DNA of 64,000 nucleotides, from the NCBI GenBank assembly GCA_934230325.1, contig CAKQEP010000006.1:1-64000 (forward strand). The letters are read 5' to 3'. Position 1 is the first letter of the stretch. Every line of letters begins with the position of its first letter. Positions 7,279-14,293 of the stretch are shown here, piece by piece. Origin of the DNA: an uncultured Clostridia bacterium. Lineage in GTDB: Bacteria > Bacillota > Clostridia > Christensenellales > CAG-314. The notes beneath the pieces are model-generated. The model saw only the letters and a program-made list of their open reading frames with translations. It ran no database searches and was not told the DNA's origin. The translations under genes and the position numbers were made by a program.

Positions 7279-8675
7279 TTATACAAAAGAAAAAATTAGT
7301 AGCGTACATAATTTTGTTGTGTTTATTTTTGGCGGTGTTTGTTTCGTATCCGTCTTTTACTTATGCATTAGAAACGCAGTATACTTCTGTTTTGGAAGAC
7401 TTGAAAAAAGACGATTCCTTTGACGTAAATCATTATCCCGAAAACGAAACCGATTATTCGCTTAAAATCATTCAACTTGCGGAAAGCAGCGATAAAGAAT
7501 TGTTTGTGTACGTTTATCTGCCAAGCGGAAAAATTAAAGATTTAAAAGCGTCTTCTATAAACATATCCACTACAATCAACGACGCTATTTCGTTTTATAA
7601 CTATAAACTTGAGTTTCTTAATAGCGACGGCGTGTTTTATAAATACAAAGTAGCCGAGTTTAAGGTCAAAAACGATAGCGTAAGATATTATGCCATAACT
7701 TCTATATATCGTCCTTTTGACGAAAGTATCGATGAACAAGCAAGCGGCGGCAACACGATTACCGAAGTCGAATACAACGTTTCTAAACAGTACGCTTTCG
7801 GTACTATCAACGGAAAGCCGTACGTCGATTGCGTGGATATAGAAACAATCGTTGTTACGGATAAATTTGTAGGTTTTGTAAGATATCCTCAGCGTTTAGA
7901 TTGGTTTACGCCTATGACTCATGATTTCGACGGTCATTTTGTTGCGTTTAATACGGATAAGCCTATTGATAAACTTATTGAAGCTGACGTTTATTACACA
8001 ACGCAGGAATATCATTATACTTTTAGTCTGGGAACTAAATATGAAACTTTTGGCGATAAAGCGGACAAGTATGCGTATCTTAAATATACCGATAAAGTTG
8101 AACATACCGGTAGCGGTTGGTTTGCCGGCACTTACAGATGGGACAGAATTCAAACCGTAGAAGATTTTTTGAAAGGCGAAGACAGAGAAAAAATCTATTC
8201 CGGAGCAATTATCGATATAACTGCCGCTACGCAATTTACCGACGAAGCGTTGGCAGAATTACAAGGCAAAGCGTGGGTACTCCGTTTTGTTGAAACGAGT
8301 TATACTCTTTGGACTGGCGGAAATGGCGTGCACGGAGTTAATTCAACAATCGTTGGCGAGGTAACTATACTTCGTTTAAAATTTGAAACGGGCGTTTTTG
8401 TTTATAATCTCGGAGTTATAGATAATAAACAAACAGGAAGTCCCGATCCCGCAAACAAACCTTTTCCTAAAATTCAATTTAGATTATCGGATAAATTTCA
8501 GGACTTTTTGGATAGAGCAAAAGCTATTATTATTTTGTTAATAATTCTGATTTTTTTAGTTTTGCTTGCGCCTATAATTCCGTACATAATAAAGGGCGTG
8601 GTGTGGGTAGTTTCCGCTCCGTTTAAGGTGGTACGCAAAATTGCCAAAAAATCTAAACAAAAAAAACGAAAGTAG
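7275..8675 (+). CDS. Secreted protein with C-terminal membrane anchor, pIII-like architecture
   Basis: A 466-residue protein with an N-terminal signal peptide (hydrophobic to about residue 27, then SFTYALE) and a large beta-rich ectodomain. A C-terminal membrane region (about residues 415-450) is followed by a very basic tail ending KKSKQKKRK. Signal peptide, ectodomain, terminal anchor and short basic inner tail is the plan of filamentous-phage pIII attachment proteins, though sequence similarity was not tested. The start is taken as TTG at 7275, overlapping the previous TGA, because AAGGAGG sits 10 bases upstream and no ATG is suitably placed. Confidence 0.6.
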   Translation: MIIQKKKLVAYIILLCLFLAVFVSYPSFTYALETQYTSVLEDLKKDDSFDVNHYPENETDYSLKIIQLAESSDKELFVYVYLPSGKIKDLKASSINISTTINDAISFYNYKLEFLNSDGVFYKYKVAEFKVKNDSVRYYAITSIYRPFDESIDEQASGGNTITEVEYNVSKQYAFGTINGKPYVDCVDIETIVVTDKFVGFVRYPQRLDWFTPMTHDFDGHFVAFNTDKPIDKLIEADVYYTTQEYHYTFSLGTKYETFGDKADKYAYLKYTDKVEHTGSGWFAGTYRWDRIQTVEDFLKGEDREKIYSGAIIDITAATQFTDEALAELQGKAWVLRFVETSYTLWTGGNGVHGVNSTIVGEVTILRLKFETGVFVYNLGVIDNKQTGSPDPANKPFPKIQFRLSDKFQDFLDRAKAIIILLIILIFLVLLAPIIPYIIKGVVWVVSAPFKVVRKIAKKSKQKKRK

Positions 8676-8682
8676 GTGACTT

Positions 8683-9000
8683 ATGCACAAAAGATGTAAA
8701 AAGACGGCAAAACCGTCAGTAAAGAAAAAAACTATACATAAAAAAGCGCCATACCCGCATTTTAGGTACTACAAAAAGAGTAAACACCCCGCTTTGATTG
8801 TAGGAGAGCAACCGGTAGAAGAATATAAATACCGTAAAGTTATGCATAGAGAAAGGGACGGTAGGCATTTAAACGAAAAAGTTTATCCTAATCCAAATCC
8901 TAAAGATAAAAAACCTATGTATATAGGCAAGCGTGTACGGCATGACAAAATGACTAATTTTGAAGATAGTCCGTTGTCTTGGAAATATCCGAAAAAATAG
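8683..9000 (+). CDS. Small, very basic hypothetical protein
   Basis: A 105-residue protein rich in Lys, His, Arg and Tyr with no membrane segment. AGTAGGTGA precedes the ATG, 7 bases after the previous stop. The middle part (HPALIVGEQPVEEYKYRKV) resembles proteins I have seen beside phage and plasmid genes but cannot name. The charge would suit nucleic-acid contact or an inner-face assembly role. Function unknown. Confidence 0.55.
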   Translation: MHKRCKKTAKPSVKKKTIHKKAPYPHFRYYKKSKHPALIVGEQPVEEYKYRKVMHRERDGRHLNEKVYPNPNPKDKKPMYIGKRVRHDKMTNFEDSPLSWKYPKK

Positions 9001-9009
9001 CATAAAAAA

Positions 9010-9078
9010 AGAAGCGTACCCACTGGCTAAACTTAACGTCGCCAATTCATGTCCACCGTAAAGGTTTCTAACGCTTCT
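9010..9078 (+). ncRNA. Structured intergenic segment before the morphogenesis genes
   Basis: An 8-bp stem AGAAGCGT / ACGCTTCT (9010-9017, 9071-9078) closes an interior of about 50 nt containing small self-complementary words such as TGGC/GCCA and CCACC/GGTTT. The 165-bp gap around it otherwise holds no gene. It resembles the plan of 3567-3648 but not its sequence. It may be an RNA processing, packaging or leader element. Confidence 0.3.
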
Positions 9079-9165
9079 GTTGTTATTATATCTGTTACGT
9101 ATAGGAAAGTCAAGTATTTTACTAAAAAAACTCCGATGTCGTCAAACAAAAGGTAAAAAGTATAG

Positions 9166-9258
9166 ATGAAAACGTTTAAAAGTATAGTTCAAGTTATATT
9201 AGGTATAGTGGTAGTGTTGGTATTAGGTTACTTTGTGTACACGTGGGTGAGTCTATGA
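9166..9258 (+). CDS. 30-residue single-helix membrane protein, candidate small coat protein
   Basis: The short gene encodes a basic start (MKTFKS), a continuous hydrophobic helix (IVQVILGIVVVLVLGYFVY) and a four-residue tail, WVSL. Its stop overlaps the next start as ATGA (9255-9258), typical translational coupling. A modest AAAGG site lies upstream. The size and plan match the pVII/pIX minor coat proteins of filamentous phages (about 32-33 residues), which also sit close to assembly genes. The role is inferred; short hydrophobic reading frames can also be fortuitous. Confidence 0.5.
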   Translation: MKTFKSIVQVILGIVVVLVLGYFVYTWVSL

Positions 9259-11237
9259 CGAGAGAAAAGCGTATAAATTACCTCCATATTTTTTGCGTAG
9301 CAACAACCGTAGGCTTTATCCTGTGTAGCGTATTTGTATTCCCGTCCGCTTTCAAAAGATTGCTCGAAGGCGGGCGGGACTTTGGCGTGTCGGTAGGCTA
9401 TTTTTTTGCCGAGTTGTTTGGAAAAACAGATACCGTCACCCCTACCGTAACGCAGTTGCCGGATATGGACAACTTGCCCGTTCTCACTATTCCCGAAACG
9501 CTGGAAGGTTTTAAAATCAAGTTGCAAGAATATTTTGTTTTGTTTAGGTCCAACAGCAACTTATACAAATACTTTATGTTTTTAGACAAGGTATTTTTGG
9601 TGCTTACAAAGGGTTTGTTGTTGGTTATACCTTTTGTGTTGTTGGTATACTTGTTGTTTCAACAATATCTAAAAACCGAAAACAACAATTACAACAAGGA
9701 CAGCAAACCTTTAAAGATTTTTAAAAAGGCGGTGCAGCGCACATATGCTCCGTTAAAAAAGCAAGTTTTAGGTTTTGTAGACTTTTTAAAAAGCAATAAA
9801 GCCTACTATATAGTATGGCTTTTGATATGGGCGTACAATTTGAATTTGTTTACCATACTTTTGGAGTTTTTGGCGTATTACTTATACTTTGCTTTATCGT
9901 TTAGGGTGGATACTTTGTACATGCAGATATACAAACTATTTTTAGATTTGTACGTACCGTTACGGTTTGTGCCTTTGTGGGTATGGATAATAGCGGGCGC
10001 AATAGTTTTGGATATATTTCGCAAAAAGGTAGCGTATGCAAGACTTAACCACTTTGAAAGAAAAAACAGAGGTTTTATAAACGCTCGTCCCATCGTTTTT
10101 ATGGTGTGCGGAACTATGGGAAAAAAGAAAACTACCGCCATTACGGATATGGCTCTTTCTCAAGAAGTAATGTTTAGGGACAAAGCCTTTGAAAAGATAC
10201 TTGAAAACGACCTTAAGTTTCCTTTTTTTGCTTGGTGCAATTTAGAAAACGAATTAAAGCGCGCTATGGAGTACGGCGAAGTTTTTAATCTTGCCACCGT
10301 ACGAAAGTTTGTACACAAGAAAAAAACAAGGTTTTTTAAGTCAAAGACTACGGACAAAATCTTTGATTACGACTTTCATCGGTATGGATTTACTTACGAC
10401 GACAAACTCAAAGTAGTAGATATTTGGGAAGTGATAGAAACGTATTCTCAACTATACTTTATCTACGTTATACAGTCCTCGTTGCTTATTAGCAACTACT
10501 CGGTAAGAGTAGACAATATACTTGAAGATATAGGCAACTTCCCCTTGTGGAATACCGACTTTTTTAAGCGTGACAGTAGACTGTCGGATAGTTTTTCCCG
10601 CCACTCCCATATTTTGGACTTTGACAGCCTTAGACTTGGTAAAAAGGTAATAGACAACAATGTCAACAAAGACAACTTTGAGTTTGGCGTTGTTCTTATT
10701 ACCGAAGTGGGCAAAGAGAGAGGCAACACTTTGGAGTTATCGGACAAAAAGAAAAAAGACGATATCGCAAACCAAAAAAACGACCTTTTTAATTCTTGGC
10801 TCAAAATGGTGCGGCACTCCGCTACGGTAGACAACTTCCCCTTTGTAAGGGTTATCTGCGACGAGCAACGTCCCGAGAGTTGGGGCGCTGACGCAAGGGA
10901 TTTGTGCGAGATAGTACACGTGAGAGATAGCGGAGATATAACGCTTGCAATGCCCTTTTTCTCTTTGGAAGAATTGTTGTACGGTTGGTTGTTTTCTAAA
11001 TTTGAAAGACTGTACTACGACTACCGTTTTACTCGCTCGGACAATACGTTGCCTATGTATCTGCTAAAAGGTCTTACTTCAAAAATACATAGTTATTACA
11101 AAGGTATATACAACCGTTTCGGTTACTGCAAACTTAATGTACAGATAGAGAGCGGAACGCAAGACGGCGAACTCGTAAAATATAAGGTCACGCCTAACAC
11201 TCTCTTGGTGTGGTTAGGTGGGTGGGATGACGGTTGA
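9255..11237 (+). CDS. Membrane-bound Zot/pI-like P-loop ATPase
   Basis: A 660-residue protein. The N-terminal third has several hydrophobic helices (near residues 15-35, 115-140, 180-215 and 235-255), and a soluble ATPase domain follows. Walker A is unusual, GTMGKKKTT at about residues 286-294 after IVFMV, with a lysine where GxGK[ST] is expected; a Walker B-like FGVVLITEVG lies further on and FVRVICDEQRPESWGAD resembles the conserved Zot-family DEAQ-type strand. Zot/pI ATPases drive extrusion of filamentous phage through the membrane. The N-terminal domain is much larger than in Zot itself. FtsK/VirD4-type DNA pumps are the main alternative. Start ATG 9255 is coupled to the preceding gene. 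Confidence 0.65.
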   Translation: MTREKRINYLHIFCVATTVGFILCSVFVFPSAFKRLLEGGRDFGVSVGYFFAELFGKTDTVTPTVTQLPDMDNLPVLTIPETLEGFKIKLQEYFVLFRSNSNLYKYFMFLDKVFLVLTKGLLLVIPFVLLVYLLFQQYLKTENNNYNKDSKPLKIFKKAVQRTYAPLKKQVLGFVDFLKSNKAYYIVWLLIWAYNLNLFTILLEFLAYYLYFALSFRVDTLYMQIYKLFLDLYVPLRFVPLWVWIIAGAIVLDIFRKKVAYARLNHFERKNRGFINARPIVFMVCGTMGKKKTTAITDMALSQEVMFRDKAFEKILENDLKFPFFAWCNLENELKRAMEYGEVFNLATVRKFVHKKKTRFFKSKTTDKIFDYDFHRYGFTYDDKLKVVDIWEVIETYSQLYFIYVIQSSLLISNYSVRVDNILEDIGNFPLWNTDFFKRDSRLSDSFSRHSHILDFDSLRLGKKVIDNNVNKDNFEFGVVLITEVGKERGNTLELSDKKKKDDIANQKNDLFNSWLKMVRHSATVDNFPFVRVICDEQRPESWGADARDLCEIVHVRDSGDITLAMPFFSLEELLYGWLFSKFERLYYDYRFTRSDNTLPMYLLKGLTSKIHSYYKGIYNRFGYCKLNVQIESGTQDGELVKYKVTPNTLLVWLGGWDDG

Positions 11238-12147
11238 AACACTCTTAAAAAGTATAGAAAACAAGTTGGATAATATACTTGCAATATTACAATATAGCGA
11301 GCAAGTCGAGCGGCACAAGCCGCCCGACAATTCGCCTATGCTGTACGAGTATATAGACGAATGGCTTGACGAGGTGAAAGCGCCGCAGATAAAGCCGAAA
11401 AGCCTTTCAATACTCCGCAACGCGGCAAATATTTACATAAAACCGCAAATAGAAAACAAACTGCTTGCGGCGGTCCGTACTTCGGATATGCTGAAAGCAA
11501 TAGAAAACTGTCCGTATAGCTATATGCGGCAAGTCATTTACAACGTATTCCGCGCGGTGTTTAGACGAGCGTATCAGTATGACGTTATAGCGGAAAATCC
11601 CGCCGCAAAACTCGACTTTGTGTATCACAAACGCAAAAAAGGTCGCGCACTCACGTACGACGAACAAGCGCAATTTATAGCCGCGTTAAATGGCGACAAA
11701 TTGCGCACGCTTTGGCTGTTCTATCTTTTGAGCGGTTGCCGCTGTCAAGAGGCTTTAACGCTGTTGTGGGAGGACATAGACAAGGGCAACGGGCGCATAT
11801 TCATACGCGGCACGAAAACGGAATACAGCGAAAGGTATATACCGTTGTTTCCGCAAATAGCCGAATTATTGAAAGAAATACCCCGCGCGGGTATGAATGT
11901 ATTTTCGTATACATATAGAGCGGTGCAATGTGCCTTTTACCGAATACGTAAGAAAAGCGGTTTGCAATTCCGTATACACGATTTACGGCATACGTTTGCA
12001 ACAAGGTGTTTAGAAAGCGGAATAGCGACAAAAACGGTTGCAAAGTGGTTGGGGCACAAACACGCAAGCACAACGGACGAAATATATAGCCACTTATTAA
12101 CGGACTTCGAGCGGCAAGAAGCGGCAAAGTTTAACCCGAAAATTTAA
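11227..12147 (+). CDS. int: Tyrosine recombinase (phage-type integrase)
   Basis: A 306-residue integrase (309 if GTG 11218 is used). The N-terminal arm carries a SAM-like core-binding domain (MLYEYIDEWLDEVKAP). The catalytic set is complete: Arg in LLSGCRCQEAL, Lys in GTKTEYSERYIPL, His-x-x-Arg in IHDLRHTFATR, His in WLGHKHAST and the nucleophile Tyr in DEIYSHL. It should integrate and excise one or both parts of the island. Its start overlaps the end of the Zot-like gene, so it is either cotranscribed with it or was placed there by a second insertion. A terminator shared with the convergent repressor follows. Confidence 0.93.
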   Translation: MTVETLLKSIENKLDNILAILQYSEQVERHKPPDNSPMLYEYIDEWLDEVKAPQIKPKSLSILRNAANIYIKPQIENKLLAAVRTSDMLKAIENCPYSYMRQVIYNVFRAVFRRAYQYDVIAENPAAKLDFVYHKRKKGRALTYDEQAQFIAALNGDKLRTLWLFYLLSGCRCQEALTLLWEDIDKGNGRIFIRGTKTEYSERYIPLFPQIAELLKEIPRAGMNVFSYTYRAVQCAFYRIRKKSGLQFRIHDLRHTFATRCLESGIATKTVAKWLGHKHASTTDEIYSHLLTDFERQEAAKFNPKI

Positions 12148-12157
12148 GAGAAAGAAA

Positions 12158-12198
12158 AAAGGCGAATCGGCAACAATGTTGCGGAATCGCCTTTTTTT
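12158..12198. terminator. Two-sided terminator between int and the repressor
   Basis: An A-rich lead, then AAAGGCGA / TCGCCTTT and an inner GCAAC/GTTGC pairing around an AAT loop, followed by seven T residues. It serves both int (+) and the convergent XRE gene, whose stop codon lies at its right edge. Confidence 0.85.
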
Positions 12199-12487
12199 AT
12201 GCTTTGAAATTTATATTGCCCGAATTGTTGTTGAAACTGCTCGTTATATGAACTGGGTTTTTATTGTCGTTATCGGCATTGTTTGTGCCTAAAATTTCGG
12301 CGGGGTCAATATCAAGAACAACACAAAGATTTGCAAAAGTATCAAGGGCGGGCATTGCTCTTCCTGATATGTATTGTCCTATCGTGGGTTGTTTAATGCC
12401 TAAAAGTTTTGCTAATTCGGTTTGCGATAAATCACTATTTTTAATTTCGGTTGCAAGCCTTTTTTGTATTTCAGTTAAAGTTATCAT
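12197..12487 (-). CDS. XRE-family repressor of the second mobile element
   Basis: A 96-residue protein with a cI/Cro-type helix-turn-helix (residues 5-65): LSQTELAKLLGIKQPTIGQY followed by DTFANLCVVLDIDPAEIL. The C-terminal 25 residues are Asn-rich and probably disordered. It is the only minus-strand gene in the element and is divergent from the early operon at 12626. The gap between them holds three similar dyad operators, so it very likely represses that operon and itself. Start codon follows AGGAGTG. Confidence 0.9.
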   Translation of the reverse strand: MITLTEIQKRLATEIKNSDLSQTELAKLLGIKQPTIGQYISGRAMPALDTFANLCVVLDIDPAEILGTNNADNDNKNPVHITSSFNNNSGNINFKA

Positions 12488-12513
12488 AAAAAATCACTCC
12501 TTTAAAATAATTT

Positions 12514-12594
12514 TATAGGAAATGCCTATAAAATGTTTGACTTATAGGCAACACCTATGATATATTGTATATACAAGTATAGGCACTGCCTATA
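12514..12594 (+). promoter_or_regulatory. Divergent control region with three dyad operators over the early promoter
   Basis: Three near-identical 17-bp dyads: TATAGGAAATGCCTATA (12514-12530), TATAGGCAACACCTATG (12543-12559) and TATAGGCACTGCCTATA (12578-12594). A promoter TTGACT (12537-12542) and TATATT (12561-12566) has the middle dyad filling its 18-bp spacer, so protein bound there would block RNA polymerase. The arrangement, three operators between a repressor gene and the operon it faces, is the phage-lambda type of switch. Confidence 0.85.
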
Positions 12595-12625
12595 AATGAA
12601 TATGCAAGATAGGAGCGAAAAGAAA

Positions 12626-13003
12626 ATGACAAGAGAATTGACAATTGAGAGAGAAAGTTACAAAGGCAAAGACAACAAGGAGTATTGGGCGTATTTGGTA
12701 CGTGGCGAGGTGCGCGGGCGCGATGTAAAGATAGATTTCAAACCGAAAGACGCGGGCGGGTATTTGCCATTAGACATTGTATTTGACGTTAATTCGACGG
12801 CAACGCTAATAATGAGCGATGAGGAAACGACGGACAAGAACGGCAACAAGATAAAGTACACGATATACACGGTACGGAATGTTGACGATGCGGGCATAGT
12901 GTACGAGTGCGGCGTAAAACCCCGTCAAGACAGCGACAAGTCGCTTTTGGTTATGTTGCTAAACACAATGGAAGCGACGATTAAAAAGGATTTGAAACGA
13001 TGA
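12626..13003 (+). CDS. Early protein of the second element, possible ssDNA-binding/accessory replication protein
   Basis: A 125-residue soluble protein, first gene of the repressor-controlled operon. Beta-type segments (ELTIERESYKG, EYWAYLVRGEVRGRDVKIDF, KYTIYTVRNV) suggest a beta-barrel. Small proteins of this plan often accompany HUH Rep genes in Clostridia elements, but I cannot name the family. The ATG at 12626 is preferred because AGGAG lies 10 bases upstream; an ATG at 12596 has no ribosome site and overlaps the promoter region. The stop overlaps the next start. Confidence 0.6.
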   Translation: MTRELTIERESYKGKDNKEYWAYLVRGEVRGRDVKIDFKPKDAGGYLPLDIVFDVNSTATLIMSDEETTDKNGNKIKYTIYTVRNVDDAGIVYECGVKPRQDSDKSLLVMLLNTMEATIKKDLKR

Positions 13004-13209
13004 AAACGTCGCGCGGAAAAGGGAATAATTCGGCACGGTTTTTGTTGGCGGGAGTACGTGTATTTCTTAAAAATTCCGAATTGTCGCAAATGACTATTCA
13101 GAACGAATACGGGTCAATATCTGTATGTCGGGACATTCCGACAAAAACGGTTACGCAGACGGTAGGTTTTGCGGAACATTTTGAAAGCGAGGAGGAGTAT
13201 TTTGAATGA
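13000..13209 (+). CDS. Small hypothetical protein in the early operon
   Basis: A 69-residue protein that starts at ATGA overlapping the previous stop and ends overlapping the next start, so it is translation-coupled on both sides. The N-terminal half is basic (KTSRGKGNNSARF) and the C-terminal end acidic (ESEEEYFE). Not recognised. Confidence 0.55.
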   Translation: MKTSRGKGNNSARFLLAGVRVFLKNSELSQMTIQNEYGSISVCRDIPTKTVTQTVGFAEHFESEEEYFE

Positions 13210-13766
13210 TTACAAAAGACAAATACGTTCCGAGCGGGTGGCATTGGGAAATCACGCCCGAGCAAGTCGAGAAAATCAAGGCAAATGACCTCGAAACAAT
13301 CAATCGTGTTTATTTTGATAACTATTACAAATTCGAGCGTATAGCAAAACATTATTGTTACAAAGTACGTCGGCAAGATTGCTTGCAAGACTGTTTACAG
13401 CAAATATACGTGGATTTGCCTATTTACAAATACGACGAAGTCAACGCGTTTTATCTCAGTTTAAAACGTTCTTTTAGGTACGCTTGCGGACTTTATAAAG
13501 GTATGAGGTATCAAGACGTAGTGTCGCTTGACTCGTTAACGCGCAATAGAGAGAATGGCGACAAAAGGGCGTTGTCGTGTTTTATATCCGCACCCGAAAG
13601 GACGGATACGGACCGCCAAGAGGACGAGAGGCACGTTTTGAAAATGATAGCGGCGCAAACGCGGTTGACGGATAACGGGCGCGATTATTTGACGTCGGTT
13701 GCGTTTGATTGCAAGGTATACAAAGGATTATTCGATTATGAGTATAAAAAAATGTTTACCGTTTGA
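13206..13766 (+). CDS. Sigma-factor-like regulatory protein of the element
   Basis: A 186-residue protein. The region around residues 30-65 (RVYFDNYYKFERIAKHYCYK, then RRQDCLQDCLQQIYVDLP) matches the pattern of sigma-70 region 2 in small ECF-type factors, where NY-x-KF-x-RIA is followed by a helix of the xDxxQxxF type. Region 4 is not clear: DYLTSVAFDCKVYKGLFDYE near the end could be a degenerate version. It may redirect host RNA polymerase to element genes, or be an ex-sigma DNA-binding protein. It overlaps the neighbours at both ends. Confidence 0.5.
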   Translation: MITKDKYVPSGWHWEITPEQVEKIKANDLETINRVYFDNYYKFERIAKHYCYKVRRQDCLQDCLQQIYVDLPIYKYDEVNAFYLSLKRSFRYACGLYKGMRYQDVVSLDSLTRNRENGDKRALSCFISAPERTDTDRQEDERHVLKMIAAQTRLTDNGRDYLTSVAFDCKVYKGLFDYEYKKMFTV

Positions 13767-14154
13767 CATAGACATTGACAAGTTTGTTGAAATGCTATCC
13801 GACGAGCAGCGTTTGACGGACGAGGAAATAGAATTGTGCAAAGCCGCGCAAGCCGAGCGAAGGGCAAGGGTTCTTGCTCGTCAACAACGTTTTAGGGATA
13901 AACACCGCGAGAAAATAAACGCCGTAAGTCGCGAATATTACGCTTTGCATTGCGAAGAAATGCGGCGGCTAAGCAGGGAATATTATGCGGCAAATATAGA
14001 GCAAAAGCGCAAGCAAGGGCGGGAGCGCACTCGTCGTTATTTTGAAAAACATCGCGACGAGATAAATGCCCGACAGCGTGAACGCGCAAGGAAACGCCGC
14101 GCATTGGAAAAAGCAAGGCGACTTATGCTTTTAGAGCAAGACCAAGAGGAATAG
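13738..14154 (+). CDS. Highly charged helical protein with repeated REYYA-type units
   Basis: A 138-residue protein. After an N-terminal segment (DIDKFVEMLSDEQRLTDEEI) the rest is one long Arg/Glu-rich helix with related units such as VSREYYALHCEEMRR, LSREYYAANIEQKRK and TRRYFEKHRDEINA, likely a coiled coil or helical rod that binds nucleic acid. The start at 13738 lies within the end of the sigma-like gene in another frame. The stop codon is the first base triplet of origin-like repeat A. Similar repeats are common in phage and plasmid proteins of unknown role. Confidence 0.6.
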   Translation: MSIKKCLPFDIDIDKFVEMLSDEQRLTDEEIELCKAAQAERRARVLARQQRFRDKHREKINAVSREYYALHCEEMRRLSREYYAANIEQKRKQGRERTRRYFEKHRDEINARQRERARKRRALEKARRLMLLEQDQEE

Positions 14155-14280
14155 GCGGGGTTATAGGGGACGTTGTCCCCTATCTCAGGTCAACAAACAC
14201 AGAGCAAATTAAAAGCACGGCGGTATATATGCTCGCAAATTTACTTATTAGCGTTTAAGTAAATTCTCTTATTAGATAAA
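14152..14280 (+). other. Origin-like repeat copy A, upstream of the second rep
   Basis: A 129-nt unit that begins at the TAG of the preceding gene. It has a 9-bp stem ATAGGGGAC / GTCCCCTAT (14163-14171, 14175-14183) with loop GTT, then a TATATA patch, then two copies of CTTATTAG/TTATTAG before ATAAA. Copy B at 15581 is collinear without gaps and equally long. In copy A only, ATTTACTTA / TAAGTAAAT (14239-14264) forms an extra dyad. Hairpin plus short direct repeats next to a HUH Rep gene is the layout of a rolling-circle double-strand origin. Confidence 0.6.
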
Positions 14281-14293
14281 TAGGACGGTAACT

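Noticed and set aside
14239..14264. dif/XerCD-type site in ATTTACTTA-N8-TAAGTAAAT
   Set aside because: Arm and spacer lengths do not match the 11-6-11 pattern of Bacillota dif sites and the dyad is missing in repeat copy B.
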